From the NCBI RefSeq assembly GCF_003665155.1, contig NZ_RCFQ01000020.1:1-51740 (forward strand): 51,740 nt of DNA, in the 5' to 3' direction. Position numbers and translations under genes: made by a program. Below are positions 15,657 through 24,707 of this stretch, piece after piece; the first letter of the stretch is position 1; each line of letters begins with the position of its first letter. This DNA is from Mariprofundus sp. EBB-1 (GTDB lineage: Bacteria; Pseudomonadota; Zetaproteobacteria; Mariprofundales; Mariprofundaceae). The notes under the pieces were generated by a model. That model was not told where the DNA came from. It did no database searches and worked only from the letters and a program-made list of their open reading frames with translations.

Positions 15657-17498
15657 ATGAAACAGTTCTTTTCCACATTATTTCTCTGGCTTGGTCGGAT
15701 ACGCAATGTGCTGATCAATGGCATATTTATTATATTTTTATTGTTGTTTGTATCTGCAATGTATGCTGGTCAGCCAAAAGTACCTGATAGTGCTGCACTG
15801 GTGATTGATCCGCATGGTCAAATCGTGGAAGAACTGGAGCTTCCGACACCGGGTTCGCTGCCCTTTGATTTTAGTTTTACCGCACCAAATCAGACAAACC
15901 TGCATGAACTGGTTGAGGTGATTGAACATGCGGCTGCCGATGATCGTATTCGTTTATTGGTACTGAAATTGAATGATATGGAAAAAACGTCGCTGCCTAA
16001 GTTGCAAGAATTGCGTCGGGCAATCACGGTGTTTAAGTCATCCGGTAAAATGGTGATCGCTGTTGGGCCGAACTATTCACAATCGCAATATTATCTTGCA
16101 GCTATGGCTGATCAGGTTTTTCTGGATCCTATGGGCGTAGTGGCGCTGCAGGGTTTTAGTATTTATCGTAATTACTTTAAAGCAGCCTTGGATAAATTGT
16201 CAGTTGATGTGCAGATATTCCGTGCCGGTAAATACAAAGCCGCCATTGAACCGTTAATTCGCAATGATATGTCCGGGGAAGATCGATCTGCCAATCAGGC
16301 GCTGCTGTCTGTTTTGTGGGGAGCATATAAAGATGATGTGGCAGATATGCGTGGTATTAAAGCGGCTCGTTTGCAGGCTTTACTGGATAAACCCGCATCA
16401 TTTTTAGCCAAGTATGATGGTGATTACTCGGCCCTCTTCAAGGCGGAAGGACTGGTTGATACGTTGGCTGATTATCACACCATTGAAAATTATATCGCCG
16501 GAGCAATGGGTATAACATCAGGTAGTAGCAGTGATTATGCGAGTATCGATTTTCATCAGTATCGTGCTGCAACGTTATCCGACTTGCCTGCTGCGAAAAA
16601 CAGACAGGTCGGTGTGATTACCGCTAGTGGTATGATTGTTGATGGTGAACAGCCTCCCGGCATGGTAGGCAGTGAATCGATGATTGAGATGCTTGAACGA
16701 GCGAGATTAAATCCACAAATCAGAGCGGTTGTGCTGAGAATAGATAGTCCGGGTGGTAGTGCTCAGGCCTCTGAAGCGATTCGTAGTGCGATTGTGCATC
16801 TGAAAGCGTCTGGAAAGCCTGTCGTGGTTTCGATGGGGAGTTTGGCTGCGTCAGGTGGATATTGGATGGCAGCACCCGCGGATGAAATATGGGCCTATCC
16901 TACGACAATTACGGGCTCGATAGGTGCTTTTGGTGTGATGGCCAATGTTGAACAGGGATTAAAGAAGCTGGGGATTCATACCGATGGTTTGGGCACAACG
17001 TCGATTGCTGCCGGTATTCGAGCGGATCGATCTATGCCAGCGCAGTTGAACGAAGTGATGTCGTTGGCCATGAAACATACCTATAGGCGTTTTCTGGGCA
17101 TTGTCTCTGATGGTAGAGGCTTGTCTATTGATGAGGTGGCCAAGTTGGCTGAAGGGCGGGTCTGGACCGGTGTGGATGCACAGCGTCTGGGATTGGTAGA
17201 TGACTTGGGCGGTTTAAAAGAAGCCATTATTGCTGCTGCAAAAAGGGCCAATATTGAGGCAGATTATAGCCCTGTATGGATCAAGCCGCCGCTGAGTATG
17301 CGTGAAATGGTATTGCTGAAATTGTTTGGAAATGCGGATACGTTTGCATCAAGGTTGTTGTCGCAAAGTGCATCGGTGTTAGGTCTTTCTCTGCCAGCAT
17401 CCTTAAAACTGGATATTAATCAGTATGCCCGCATCTTATCGTTGTCATCCGGGCAGCCACACATTTTCACGCTTTGCGATGTGCGGGTGAGTCCTTGA
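15657..17498 (+). CDS. sppA: Signal peptide peptidase SppA, 67K type
   Basis: SppA degrades cleaved signal peptides in the membrane. The 613-residue protein has one N-terminal membrane anchor (about residues 15-37) and two tandem ClpP-like domains, as in the long E. coli form. The catalytic Lys is expected in GKYKAAIEPL (Lys194) in the first domain and the Ser in GSLAASGGYWMAAPADE in the second. IDSPGGSAQASEAIRSA precedes the Ser. The C-terminal tail ends in an extra hydrophobic stretch. It is divergent from the uppP-lgt pair. Confidence 0.95.
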   Translation: MKQFFSTLFLWLGRIRNVLINGIFIIFLLLFVSAMYAGQPKVPDSAALVIDPHGQIVEELELPTPGSLPFDFSFTAPNQTNLHELVEVIEHAAADDRIRLLVLKLNDMEKTSLPKLQELRRAITVFKSSGKMVIAVGPNYSQSQYYLAAMADQVFLDPMGVVALQGFSIYRNYFKAALDKLSVDVQIFRAGKYKAAIEPLIRNDMSGEDRSANQALLSVLWGAYKDDVADMRGIKAARLQALLDKPASFLAKYDGDYSALFKAEGLVDTLADYHTIENYIAGAMGITSGSSSDYASIDFHQYRAATLSDLPAAKNRQVGVITASGMIVDGEQPPGMVGSESMIEMLERARLNPQIRAVVLRIDSPGGSAQASEAIRSAIVHLKASGKPVVVSMGSLAASGGYWMAAPADEIWAYPTTITGSIGAFGVMANVEQGLKKLGIHTDGLGTTSIAAGIRADRSMPAQLNEVMSLAMKHTYRRFLGIVSDGRGLSIDEVAKLAEGRVWTGVDAQRLGLVDDLGGLKEAIIAAAKRANIEADYSPVWIKPPLSMREMVLLKLFGNADTFASRLLSQSASVLGLSLPASLKLDINQYARILSLSSGQPHIFTLCDVRVSP

Positions 17499-17588
17499 TG
17501 ATGATGTGCCTGTTTGAAGCGTAAATAAGGTTTAAGGCAATGAGGCAGGCCAGACCCACCAATGAAAGATGGGCCTGGTGCGTGTGTA

Positions 17589-17690
17589 TTATTTTGGATT
17601 GTTCTTTTTGTTATTATGCAAATGGGCTTTGAAAAAAATGCCTATTAGTATAGCTACACCAACGGCGCCTATGATCGTCATATCATCCAT
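17589..17690 (-). CDS. Small single-pass membrane protein, 33 residues
   Basis: A short leftward frame starts MDDMTIIGAVGVAILIGI, continues with FFKAHLHNN and ends KKNNPK before TAA at 17589-17591. A strong ribosome-binding site (GGGAGGAGT, complement 17697-17705) lies nine bases before the ATG at 17690. The layout, a short acidic N-terminus, one hydrophobic helix of about 17 residues and a basic tail, fits a small inner-membrane protein with the C-terminus inside. It lies alone between sppA and the metal island, convergent to sppA. The imperfect hairpin at about 17549-17575 may form part of its 3' end. Function is unknown; the strength of the ribosome-binding site is the main evidence that it is real. 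Confidence 0.5.
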   Translation of the reverse strand: MDDMTIIGAVGVAILIGIFFKAHLHNNKKNNPK

Positions 17691-17844
17691 GATTAGACTC
17701 CTCCCTTAGATTATCTCCATCGCTTATCAAGTCGTGGTGACAACCTTCTCAGATCGCGCCGTAAGGTATGATTTTGCTGATGTATGTAAACATATTTTTT
17801 ATATGGGTATCATAGTATTCTCAAGGCATTAAAAGAAAAAATGA

Positions 17845-18339
17845 ATGATATTAAAAAACTACAGAAATATCATAAGAAATAGATATTCATGGTATTTTAA
17901 TCTTGATCGGCCTACCGTTCGTCGCATGTTGTTTGTTGCCCGGCATATGCGTGTTTATTCCCGATTAATGATCGGGCTATTTGCGATGCAAATTTTAGTG
18001 GGCGGTTTTTGTCTGCTGACCAGCGAAGCGCACGCCATGTCGCACTCGGTACAAACGCATGAGATGAGTGCGCATTGCACCAAGTCTGTCGATGGAGATC
18101 ATCAGCATAGTCAGGATCATGCTGGTAATTGCTATCATTGTGATCAACCTGATGAGTTATCGAATTCTGCATTTTCTTCTACGGTGTCGATGGATTTGAC
18201 CTTTTCAGATGTAAGCATCTTACCTGCTGCACTATTGAGTATGGCCGATGCCAGCGGTTTATTGTCTACGCGAACGCCGACCGGACCACCGCGCTCTTCA
18301 ACCCTTCTCTACACCACCACACAACGCATTTTAATCTGA
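17845..18339 (+). CDS. His-rich exported protein heading the metal-resistance island
   Basis: The 164-residue frame contains a hydrophobic segment ending in EAHAMSHS (about residues 40-65), followed by a His/Cys-rich stretch (HCTKSVDGDHQHSQDH, then NCYHCD) that could bind metal, and a C-terminus without clear features. An internal ATG at 17947 would turn the hydrophobic segment into a normal signal peptide; none of the candidate starts has a good ribosome-binding site. Proteins of this layout (DUF2946 or CopL-like) often precede copper efflux genes, but I cannot assign it firmly. It lies 88 bases before the TolC-family gene. Confidence 0.55.
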   Translation: MILKNYRNIIRNRYSWYFNLDRPTVRRMLFVARHMRVYSRLMIGLFAMQILVGGFCLLTSEAHAMSHSVQTHEMSAHCTKSVDGDHQHSQDHAGNCYHCDQPDELSNSAFSSTVSMDLTFSDVSILPAALLSMADASGLLSTRTPTGPPRSSTLLYTTTQRILI

Positions 18340-18427
18340 TTTAGCCCTTCTTCTGAAACCACGACTCAGCTGAGTTGTGGTGCGCCTGTTTCTGCGCGCG
18401 CATTGAAAAGAAGGGAGGCATGTACGC

Positions 18428-19720
18428 ATGCAATATTTACAAAAAGTCCAGCATACGCTGGCAATGATCATCTTGATCGCGATTCCATCCACTGCCACGG
18501 CAGCTGCTTCACCACTTATCTTGCAGCAGGCTGAATCACTGGCTCTGCAACACAATCCGGCTTTGGCAGCGGTGGGTAAACAGGCCGAGGCGATGGCGGC
18601 TATTCCATCGCAGGTGGGCAGCTTGCCTGACCCTAAAGTGTCGTTAAAAGCCATCAATTTACCGGTAGATTCATTTTCCACCACGCAGGAAAATATGACC
18701 CAGATGCAGTTGGGTTTTTCGCAGGGATTACCCTTCCCCGGTAAACTGGGGTTAAAGTCAGAGGCGGCTGAACATATAGCGGCGGCAGCATTGCAAAACA
18801 GACAGGAATTCCGACTGGTTTTGTTGCGTAATACACGAATCCATTGGTGGAACCTGGTTTATCTGGACAAGGCCATTTCCATTATTCGTCGCAATCAGGA
18901 TTTATTGCGTAATCTGGTCAAAATCGCTGAAACCAAATACACAACGGGCAAAGGTTTACAGCAGGATGTGTTGCTGGCTCAGCTTGAACTATCCAAATTG
19001 CTGGAACGCGAACTAAAATTACAGGGTGCTCGTCAGCGAGAAGCAGGCACACTCAATGCTTTGTTAGGGCGTGCAGCCAGTACGGAAATTGTGATTGCCA
19101 GTCAGCAGCCTGGTGCAGTGACGTTCATTAAAGCCGATGTTGAGGGCTTAAAGCAATGGGCGCGCGAGCACCGTCCAATGCTGTTGGCGATGGATTATCG
19201 TGTGCAGGCTGCAGATTCGATGCTGGCTTTGGCGCAAAAAAATTATTACCCCGATTTTAATATTGGTGCTGCTTACGGTTTCCGACAGGGCATCAATCCA
19301 GCCAGCAGAAAATCGAGGCCGGACTTTGCTTCCATCATGCTGACTATGACGGTGCCGCTTTATAGTGGAAGCAAACAGGATAAAGCAGTGGACCAGCGCA
19401 TGGCAGAGAGAGCCCGCGCTCAATTCTCTCATGCCGATGCAGCCAACCGGGTGGATGCGGATATTGATGCGGCGGCCTCAGATTTAAGCATTGCTCACAA
19501 TCAGGTGGTGTTATTTGAAAAGGGCATACTGCCGCAGGCGCGCCTGACCACAGCTTCCATGCTGGCTGGCTATCAGGTCAACAAGGTGGATTTCCTTAAT
19601 CTCGTACGCGCCCAGCTCAGTGAATTTAATACCGACATTCAATATTGGCGGCAGATTTCAGCACTGCATCAGGCCGAAGCCCGTCTGGCTGCCGCTGCGG
19701 GCAAGGAGTCGCTGCAATGA
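18428..19720 (+). CDS. TolC-family outer-membrane efflux protein (CusC/CzcC type)
   Basis: The 430-residue protein has a signal peptide (about 1-26) and two homologous halves with long coiled-coil helices, as in outer-membrane factors. LPDPKVSLKAINLP and GFSQGLPFPGKLGLK are characteristic of the heavy-metal type of TolC proteins. It forms the outer-membrane channel of the pump built with the downstream adaptor and RND transporter. GGGAGG lies about nine bases before the ATG. A repeat-like sequence begins directly at its stop codon (19723-19743). Confidence 0.88.
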   Translation: MQYLQKVQHTLAMIILIAIPSTATAAASPLILQQAESLALQHNPALAAVGKQAEAMAAIPSQVGSLPDPKVSLKAINLPVDSFSTTQENMTQMQLGFSQGLPFPGKLGLKSEAAEHIAAAALQNRQEFRLVLLRNTRIHWWNLVYLDKAISIIRRNQDLLRNLVKIAETKYTTGKGLQQDVLLAQLELSKLLERELKLQGARQREAGTLNALLGRAASTEIVIASQQPGAVTFIKADVEGLKQWAREHRPMLLAMDYRVQAADSMLALAQKNYYPDFNIGAAYGFRQGINPASRKSRPDFASIMLTMTVPLYSGSKQDKAVDQRMAERARAQFSHADAANRVDADIDAAASDLSIAHNQVVLFEKGILPQARLTTASMLAGYQVNKVDFLNLVRAQLSEFNTDIQYWRQISALHQAEARLAAAAGKESLQ

Positions 19721-19722
19721 GT

Positions 19723-19888
19723 CAAAGTCAAAATCATTTCACCGGCCGTTCCAGTGCATCCATGCACTCACGGTATTCGGGCATCCTGCCCATCACACAG
19801 GACGCAAAGGAACGCAAAGGAAAACCAAATCAACAGGTGATGATCTTTAAAGATTCTTCCTCTGCGTCCTTCGCGTCCTTTGCGGTAA
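19723..19888. repeat. CGCAGAGG-type repeats between tolC-like gene and cusB-like gene
   Basis: A pair of inverted arms, 19796-19820 (CACAGGACGCAAAGGAACGC) and 19859-19888 (CCTCTGCGTCCTTCGCGTCC then TTTGCGGTAA), encloses 38 bases. Upstream, AAAGTCAAAATCATTTCACC (19724-19743) resembles the outer extension TGCTTTTGACTTT of other copies in reverse orientation. No gene lies here. The ribosome-binding site of the next gene (GGGAG at about 19900) is just outside the unit. Confidence 0.7.
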
Positions 19889-19910
19889 GAGAATTTAATG
19901 GGAGTAAGGC

Positions 19911-21365
19911 ATGAAGAACACTGGATTAATGATTATGGTGCTTATCGTAGGGCTGGCCGGGGGATATTATTTCTCCGGTATGCAACAGGCATCCAAGCAA
20001 GCTACAAGCGCTGTAAAAATCGAAGTCAAAAGCGATGGGCCATGTGCAGGCGGTGCTCAACCACTGACCTGGCGCAATCCGATGAACCCATCGGTTACCA
20101 GTCCGAAAGCCACCAAGGATAGTATGGGCATGGATTATATTCCGGTCTGTGCCGATGCTGGCGGCAATCAGGGGCCGGCGGGGACTGTGAGAATTGATCC
20201 GACGGTAACACAGGATATTGGTGTGCGTGTCAGTAAAGCTGTTCGCAAAAGTCTATCGCGCGCCATCACTACGGTTGGACGTATCACCTTTGATGAAACC
20301 AAACTGGTGACACTGCATCCCAAGGTGGATGGCTGGGTCGATAAATTATTTATCGATAAGACAGGTGAGAGTGTCAAACTCAATACCATGCTGCTTTCCT
20401 TTTATTCGCCGCAGCTTGTAGCCACGCAGGAAGAATATCTGCTGGCCTTATCCAACTGGCAGCAATTGAAAAACAGCCCGTACACTGATATTCGTGAGGG
20501 TTCGAAACGCTTATTGGAGTCATCACTGGATCGATTGCGTTTCTTTGACGTGGCAGAGCATCAGATTAGAGCACTGAAAAAAACGCATAAAGTGCGCAAG
20601 AGCATGCATATTCATGCGCCAGCAGCAGGCGTGGTAACAAAAATAGGCGTGCGTGAAGGGGCGCATGTCACACCGATGTCCGAGCTTTATCAGATCGCTG
20701 ATCTGTCCCGCGTTTGGGTGCTGGCCGATCTGTACGAGCATGAGATTGGTTGGGTGAAAGAGGGTGATGAGGCGAGATTGAGTATTGCATCCTTGCCCGG
20801 TCGCACGTTCACAGGGCACATCACGTATATTTACCCTTATCTCGATCCCAAGACACGCACCAATAAAGTGCGTATCGAGTTTGATAATGCCGAGGGTCTG
20901 CTCAAGCCGGATATGTTCGGTGATGTGGTGATTACTGCCAGCACGGCCAAGCCCGGCCTGTTTGTACCAAGAGAAGCGGTATTGATCACCGGCAAAAAAG
21001 CCCATCTGTTTGTGCAGGTTGAGCAGGGGCGCTTTGAGCCGCGTACGGTAAAAATAGGCATCAAGGCAGAGGGCTTGGTGGAAATTCTGGACGGCGTGAA
21101 GGAGGGCGAACTGATTGTCACCAGCGGCCAGTTCCTGATCGATTCCGAATCCTCCATCCGCGAAGCCGCCGCTAAGATGGTTGCACCAAAATCATTAACC
21201 GCTAAGGACGCAGGATTAGGCAAAGAAACGCCCAAAATGGACATGAAAGGCATGGACATGGACGCCATGAAAAAGGCTAGCCCCCAAAAACCGAAACCGA
21301 TGGATATGAAGGGCATGAACATGAAAGAGATGAACATGGGAGGAACCACAGATGAACGCAGATAA
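19911..21365 (+). CDS. cusB: RND efflux periplasmic adaptor (CusB type) with Met-rich tail
   Basis: The 484-residue membrane-fusion protein has an N-terminal membrane anchor or signal, a heavy-metal-binding motif region near residues 45-80 (WRNPMNPSVTSP and DSMGMDYIPVC), then the barrel-sandwich and beta-barrel domains (VDGWVDKLFIDKTGESV, IHAPAAGVVTKIGVREGAHV). The C-terminal 50 residues hold repeated MDMKGM/MNMKEM motifs that suit Cu(I) or Ag(I). It would pass metal to the CusA-type pump. The last residues (TTDERR) are encoded by the left arm of a repeat, so the original C-terminus was probably altered by the insertion. The substrate is inferred from Met richness. Confidence 0.88.
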   Translation: MKNTGLMIMVLIVGLAGGYYFSGMQQASKQATSAVKIEVKSDGPCAGGAQPLTWRNPMNPSVTSPKATKDSMGMDYIPVCADAGGNQGPAGTVRIDPTVTQDIGVRVSKAVRKSLSRAITTVGRITFDETKLVTLHPKVDGWVDKLFIDKTGESVKLNTMLLSFYSPQLVATQEEYLLALSNWQQLKNSPYTDIREGSKRLLESSLDRLRFFDVAEHQIRALKKTHKVRKSMHIHAPAAGVVTKIGVREGAHVTPMSELYQIADLSRVWVLADLYEHEIGWVKEGDEARLSIASLPGRTFTGHITYIYPYLDPKTRTNKVRIEFDNAEGLLKPDMFGDVVITASTAKPGLFVPREAVLITGKKAHLFVQVEQGRFEPRTVKIGIKAEGLVEILDGVKEGELIVTSGQFLIDSESSIREAAAKMVAPKSLTAKDAGLGKETPKMDMKGMDMDAMKKASPQKPKPMDMKGMNMKEMNMGGTTDERR

Positions 21366-21434
21366 ACGCAGATTATTTTCTCTCTTAAAAGGTTTTGACT
21401 TTCCTCTGCGTAACTCTGCGTACTCTGCGGTGAA
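21345..21434. repeat. CGCAGAGG-type inverted-repeat unit between cusB and cusA
   Basis: The left arm 21345-21375 (ACCACAGATGAACGCAGATA then AACGCAGATTA) overlaps the 3' end and stop codon of cusB. The right arm 21413-21434 contains CCTCTGCGTAACTCTGCGTA and continues into the extension GCATTTGACTTTGC. The arms are inverted with a short gene-free centre. Confidence 0.75.
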
Positions 21435-21485
21435 AGCATTTGACTTTGCATTTGATTTTGCCTTTTCTGAACTGCGGAGCCAACC

Positions 21486-24400
21486 ATGATCGCCAAAATC
21501 ATTGATGCGAGTCTCCGTAATAAATTAATCATCCTGATTTTCACCGGTCTGCTGGTGGCAGCGGGATCGTTTGCGGTGAAAAATATTTCACTCGATGCCA
21601 TTCCCGATCTGTCCGATGTGCAGGTGATTGTATTCACCAAATATGCTGGTCAGGCACCTCAGGTTGTTGAAGATCAGGTGACCTATCCGTTAACCACATC
21701 CATGCTGGCTGTGCCGCATTCGAAAGTGGTACGCGGATACTCCTTTTTTGGGTTTTCTGTCGTTTACGTCATTTTTGAAGATGGCACCGATATGTACTGG
21801 GCGCGTTCGCGGGTACTGGAATATCTGAATTATGTATCTGGACGACTGCCTGCAGGCGTGAACCCGTCGCTGGGGCCGGATGCAACAGGCGTGGGCTGGG
21901 TGTATGAATATGCGTTGGTGGATAAAACTGGCCAGCATAATTTGGCCGAACTGCGCTCGATTCAGGATTGGTATATGCGTTATGCCTTGCAGACGGTGAA
22001 TGGTGTCTCCGAAGTGGCCTCTATCGGCGGTTTTGTGAAGCAGTACCAAGTCGAAGTCGATCCTAATGCGCTGGCTGAATTAGGTATTCCATTGGCCAAG
22101 GTGAAACATGCCATTAAACGCTCCAATAATGATGTGGGTGGTCGTCTGGTGGAAATGGGCGAAACCGAGTACATGGTGCGTGGCAAGGGTTATCTCAAAG
22201 GCATCGCTGATTTGGAGAGTATTCCAGTCGGTGTAGATACGCACGGTACACCGATTCTGTTGCGCAATGTGGCGAATATTCATTTGGGGCCGGAGCTGCG
22301 GCGCGGTTTGTCTGAACTTAATGGTGAAGGCGAAGTGGCTGGTGGCGTTATCATTATGCGTTTTGGCGAAAATGCGCTCAAAACCATTGAAGCTGTGCGT
22401 GAGAAACTGGATGAATTGAAGTCCGGCTTACCTGCGGGGGTGGAGATCGTACCAACCTATGATCGTGGCGGCTTGATCGAGCGGGCAGTAGACAATCTCA
22501 AAGATAAATTGGTTGAGGAGTTTCTAGTTATTTCGTTGGTCTGTATGTTGTTTCTGATGCATGCCCGTTCAGCGCTGGTGGCTATCATTACCTTACCGCT
22601 GGGTGTGTTGATGGCATTCATGTTGATGCAGTGGCAGGGATTGGCGGCGAACATTATGTCACTCGGTGGTATTGCCATCACGCTTGGAGCCATGGTCGAT
22701 GGTGCGATTGTGCTGATTGAAAATGCCCATAAACATCTGGAGCAGGCGCTGCATGAAAAGAAGAGTCAGAGTCAAAATCTTTTATCATCAGAGAATGATG
22801 AGGGTAGTGCGCCTGAAAGTGGTGAGGTTGAACTGACTGTTTCCGAGCGTTGGGCGGCTGTGGGCAGAGCTTCGCGGGAAGTGGGGCCGGCGCTGTTTTT
22901 CTCGTTGTTGATTATTACCGTTTCTTATATGGCGATTTTCACGTTGGAAGCACAGGAAGGACGTCTGTTTAAGCCGTTGGCATTTACGGCGACTTACGCG
23001 ATGCTGGGTTCGGCAGTGCTGGCGATTACCTTGGTGCCATTGCTGATGGGCTGGTTTATTCGGGGCAAGGTGATGCCGGAGGAAAAGAATCCGGTCAATC
23101 GCGCCTTGCAGTGGGCGCATGGGCCAATGCTGGCAGGGGCGCTTAAACATAAGACGATCACAATTCTTGTCGCGATTGGGCTGCTCTTTTCGATGGCTAT
23201 TCCAATGGGTAAAATCGGTTCGGAATTTATGCCTCCGCTGGATGAAGGAGATATTCTCTACATGCCAACCACCTTCCCCGGTATTTCGATCACCAAGGCG
23301 AAAGAGCTATTACAGCAAACAGACAAGATCCTGAAAACCTTTCCCGAAGTGCAATCGGTATTCGGCAAGGTTGGTCGCGCTGATACGGCGACCGATGCCG
23401 CACCGTTGGCGATGATCGAAACCATTGTACGCCTGAAACCGAAAGCAGACTGGCCTGATGCGGAGAAAACCACTCAGGCGCTGATGAAAGAGATGGATAG
23501 TGCCATCAAGTTTCCGGGGCTCGCTAACGCCTGGACCTACCCGATCAAGACGCGTATCGATATGCTTTCAACCGGCATCAAAACACCGATTGGCATTAAG
23601 GTATCGGGCCCCGATTTGAACGTACTTCAAGAGGTGGGCATATCCATTGAACGGGCCGTGAAAACCTTACCGGAAACGACCTCGGCATTCAGTGATCGTG
23701 CTGCTGGCGGTTATTATCTGGATATTGATATTCAGCGTGATCGAGCCGCCCGCTATGGGCTGACGATCGGTGATATCGAGGATGTGATTCAGTCGGCCAT
23801 TGGTGGCATGAATGTCACCCAGACGGTGGAAGGATTGGAGCGTTATCCAGTAAATCTGCGTTATCCACGTGATTACCGCTCAGATCCAGAGGCTTTGAAG
23901 CGGGTGCTGATTCCAACGCCTACCGGGGCCCAGATTCCTCTGGTGTCGGTGGCAAATATCAGTGTGTTGCGCGGGCCACCGGTGATCAAGACAGAAAATG
24001 CACGCCCGAATGCCTGGGTCTATGTTGATATTTCGACATCGGATATCGGTGGTTATGTGGCCAGAGCCAAGCAGGTGATTGCTGATAAGGTCACCATTCC
24101 ACCGGGTTATACGCTGGAATGGTCGGGACAATTTGAATATATGGAACGCGCCTCGGCCAAGATGCGCATTGTGATTCCTGCGACGCTGCTGCTGATCTTC
24201 CTGTTGCTCTATTTTAATTTCGGTAATTTAGCGGCCCCCATCGTGGTGATGCTGTCGGTACCATTCTCACTGATCGGTGGTTTCTGGCTGGTCTGGTGGT
24301 TGGGTTTCAATTTGAGCGTGGCGGTGGCTGTTGGCTTTATCGCCTTAGCCGGTGTTTCCGCCGAAATTGGTGTGTTGGTGCTCACCTTCATTGATCAGGA

Positions 24401-24707
24401 AGTATCGCAGTGGCGAGAAAGAGCTGGCGGTGCGTTAAGCCCGGATAGCATGCGAAAAGCTGTGCAAAGCGGTGTGGCCAAACGTGTGCGTCCAATCGCG
24501 ATGACGGCCACGGCTGTCATCGCAGGTCTGGTGCCGATTATGTTGGGCGGTGGTACAGGCTCGGATGTCATGCAACGCATCGCAGCACCTATGATCGGTG
24601 GCATGGTGACAACCACCTTGCTGAGCTTGATCGTATTGCCAGTGATTTACGGTTTGGTATTACAATTTAAAGAAAAGAAATTTAATCAACACGAGGATAC
24701 AATATGA
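21486..24707 (+). CDS. cusA: Heavy-metal RND transporter (CusA type)
   Basis: The 1073-residue inner-membrane pump uses the proton gradient to expel Cu(I)/Ag(I) through the TolC-type channel. It begins MIAKIIDASLRNKLIILIFT and has SLDAIPDLSDVQVIV, the proton-relay helix GAMVDGAIVLIENAHKHLE with its Asp, and TRIDMLSTGIKTPIGIKVSG, the last being close to the CusA region that holds a metal-binding Met; EFMPPLDEGDILYMPTTFPG is also conserved. These favour monovalent metal over Zn/Co. After HKHLE the loop is about 20 residues longer than in E. coli CusA and contains repeat-like DNA (22770-22793). The stop overlaps the next gene in an ATGA. Confidence 0.93.
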   Translation: MIAKIIDASLRNKLIILIFTGLLVAAGSFAVKNISLDAIPDLSDVQVIVFTKYAGQAPQVVEDQVTYPLTTSMLAVPHSKVVRGYSFFGFSVVYVIFEDGTDMYWARSRVLEYLNYVSGRLPAGVNPSLGPDATGVGWVYEYALVDKTGQHNLAELRSIQDWYMRYALQTVNGVSEVASIGGFVKQYQVEVDPNALAELGIPLAKVKHAIKRSNNDVGGRLVEMGETEYMVRGKGYLKGIADLESIPVGVDTHGTPILLRNVANIHLGPELRRGLSELNGEGEVAGGVIIMRFGENALKTIEAVREKLDELKSGLPAGVEIVPTYDRGGLIERAVDNLKDKLVEEFLVISLVCMLFLMHARSALVAIITLPLGVLMAFMLMQWQGLAANIMSLGGIAITLGAMVDGAIVLIENAHKHLEQALHEKKSQSQNLLSSENDEGSAPESGEVELTVSERWAAVGRASREVGPALFFSLLIITVSYMAIFTLEAQEGRLFKPLAFTATYAMLGSAVLAITLVPLLMGWFIRGKVMPEEKNPVNRALQWAHGPMLAGALKHKTITILVAIGLLFSMAIPMGKIGSEFMPPLDEGDILYMPTTFPGISITKAKELLQQTDKILKTFPEVQSVFGKVGRADTATDAAPLAMIETIVRLKPKADWPDAEKTTQALMKEMDSAIKFPGLANAWTYPIKTRIDMLSTGIKTPIGIKVSGPDLNVLQEVGISIERAVKTLPETTSAFSDRAAGGYYLDIDIQRDRAARYGLTIGDIEDVIQSAIGGMNVTQTVEGLERYPVNLRYPRDYRSDPEALKRVLIPTPTGAQIPLVSVANISVLRGPPVIKTENARPNAWVYVDISTSDIGGYVARAKQVIADKVTIPPGYTLEWSGQFEYMERASAKMRIVIPATLLLIFLLLYFNFGNLAAPIVVMLSVPFSLIGGFWLVWWLGFNLSVAVAVGFIALAGVSAEIGVLVLTFIDQEVSQWRERAGGALSPDSMRKAVQSGVAKRVRPIAMTATAVIAGLVPIMLGGGTGSDVMQRIAAPMIGGMVTTTLLSLIVLPVIYGLVLQFKEKKFNQHEDTI

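Noticed and set aside
20837-21640. Leftward frame of 267 codons across the cusB-cusA junction
   Set aside because: It runs antisense through two well-supported genes and a repeat unit and shows only low-complexity Met/Ser-rich sequence mirrored from the Met-rich tail.
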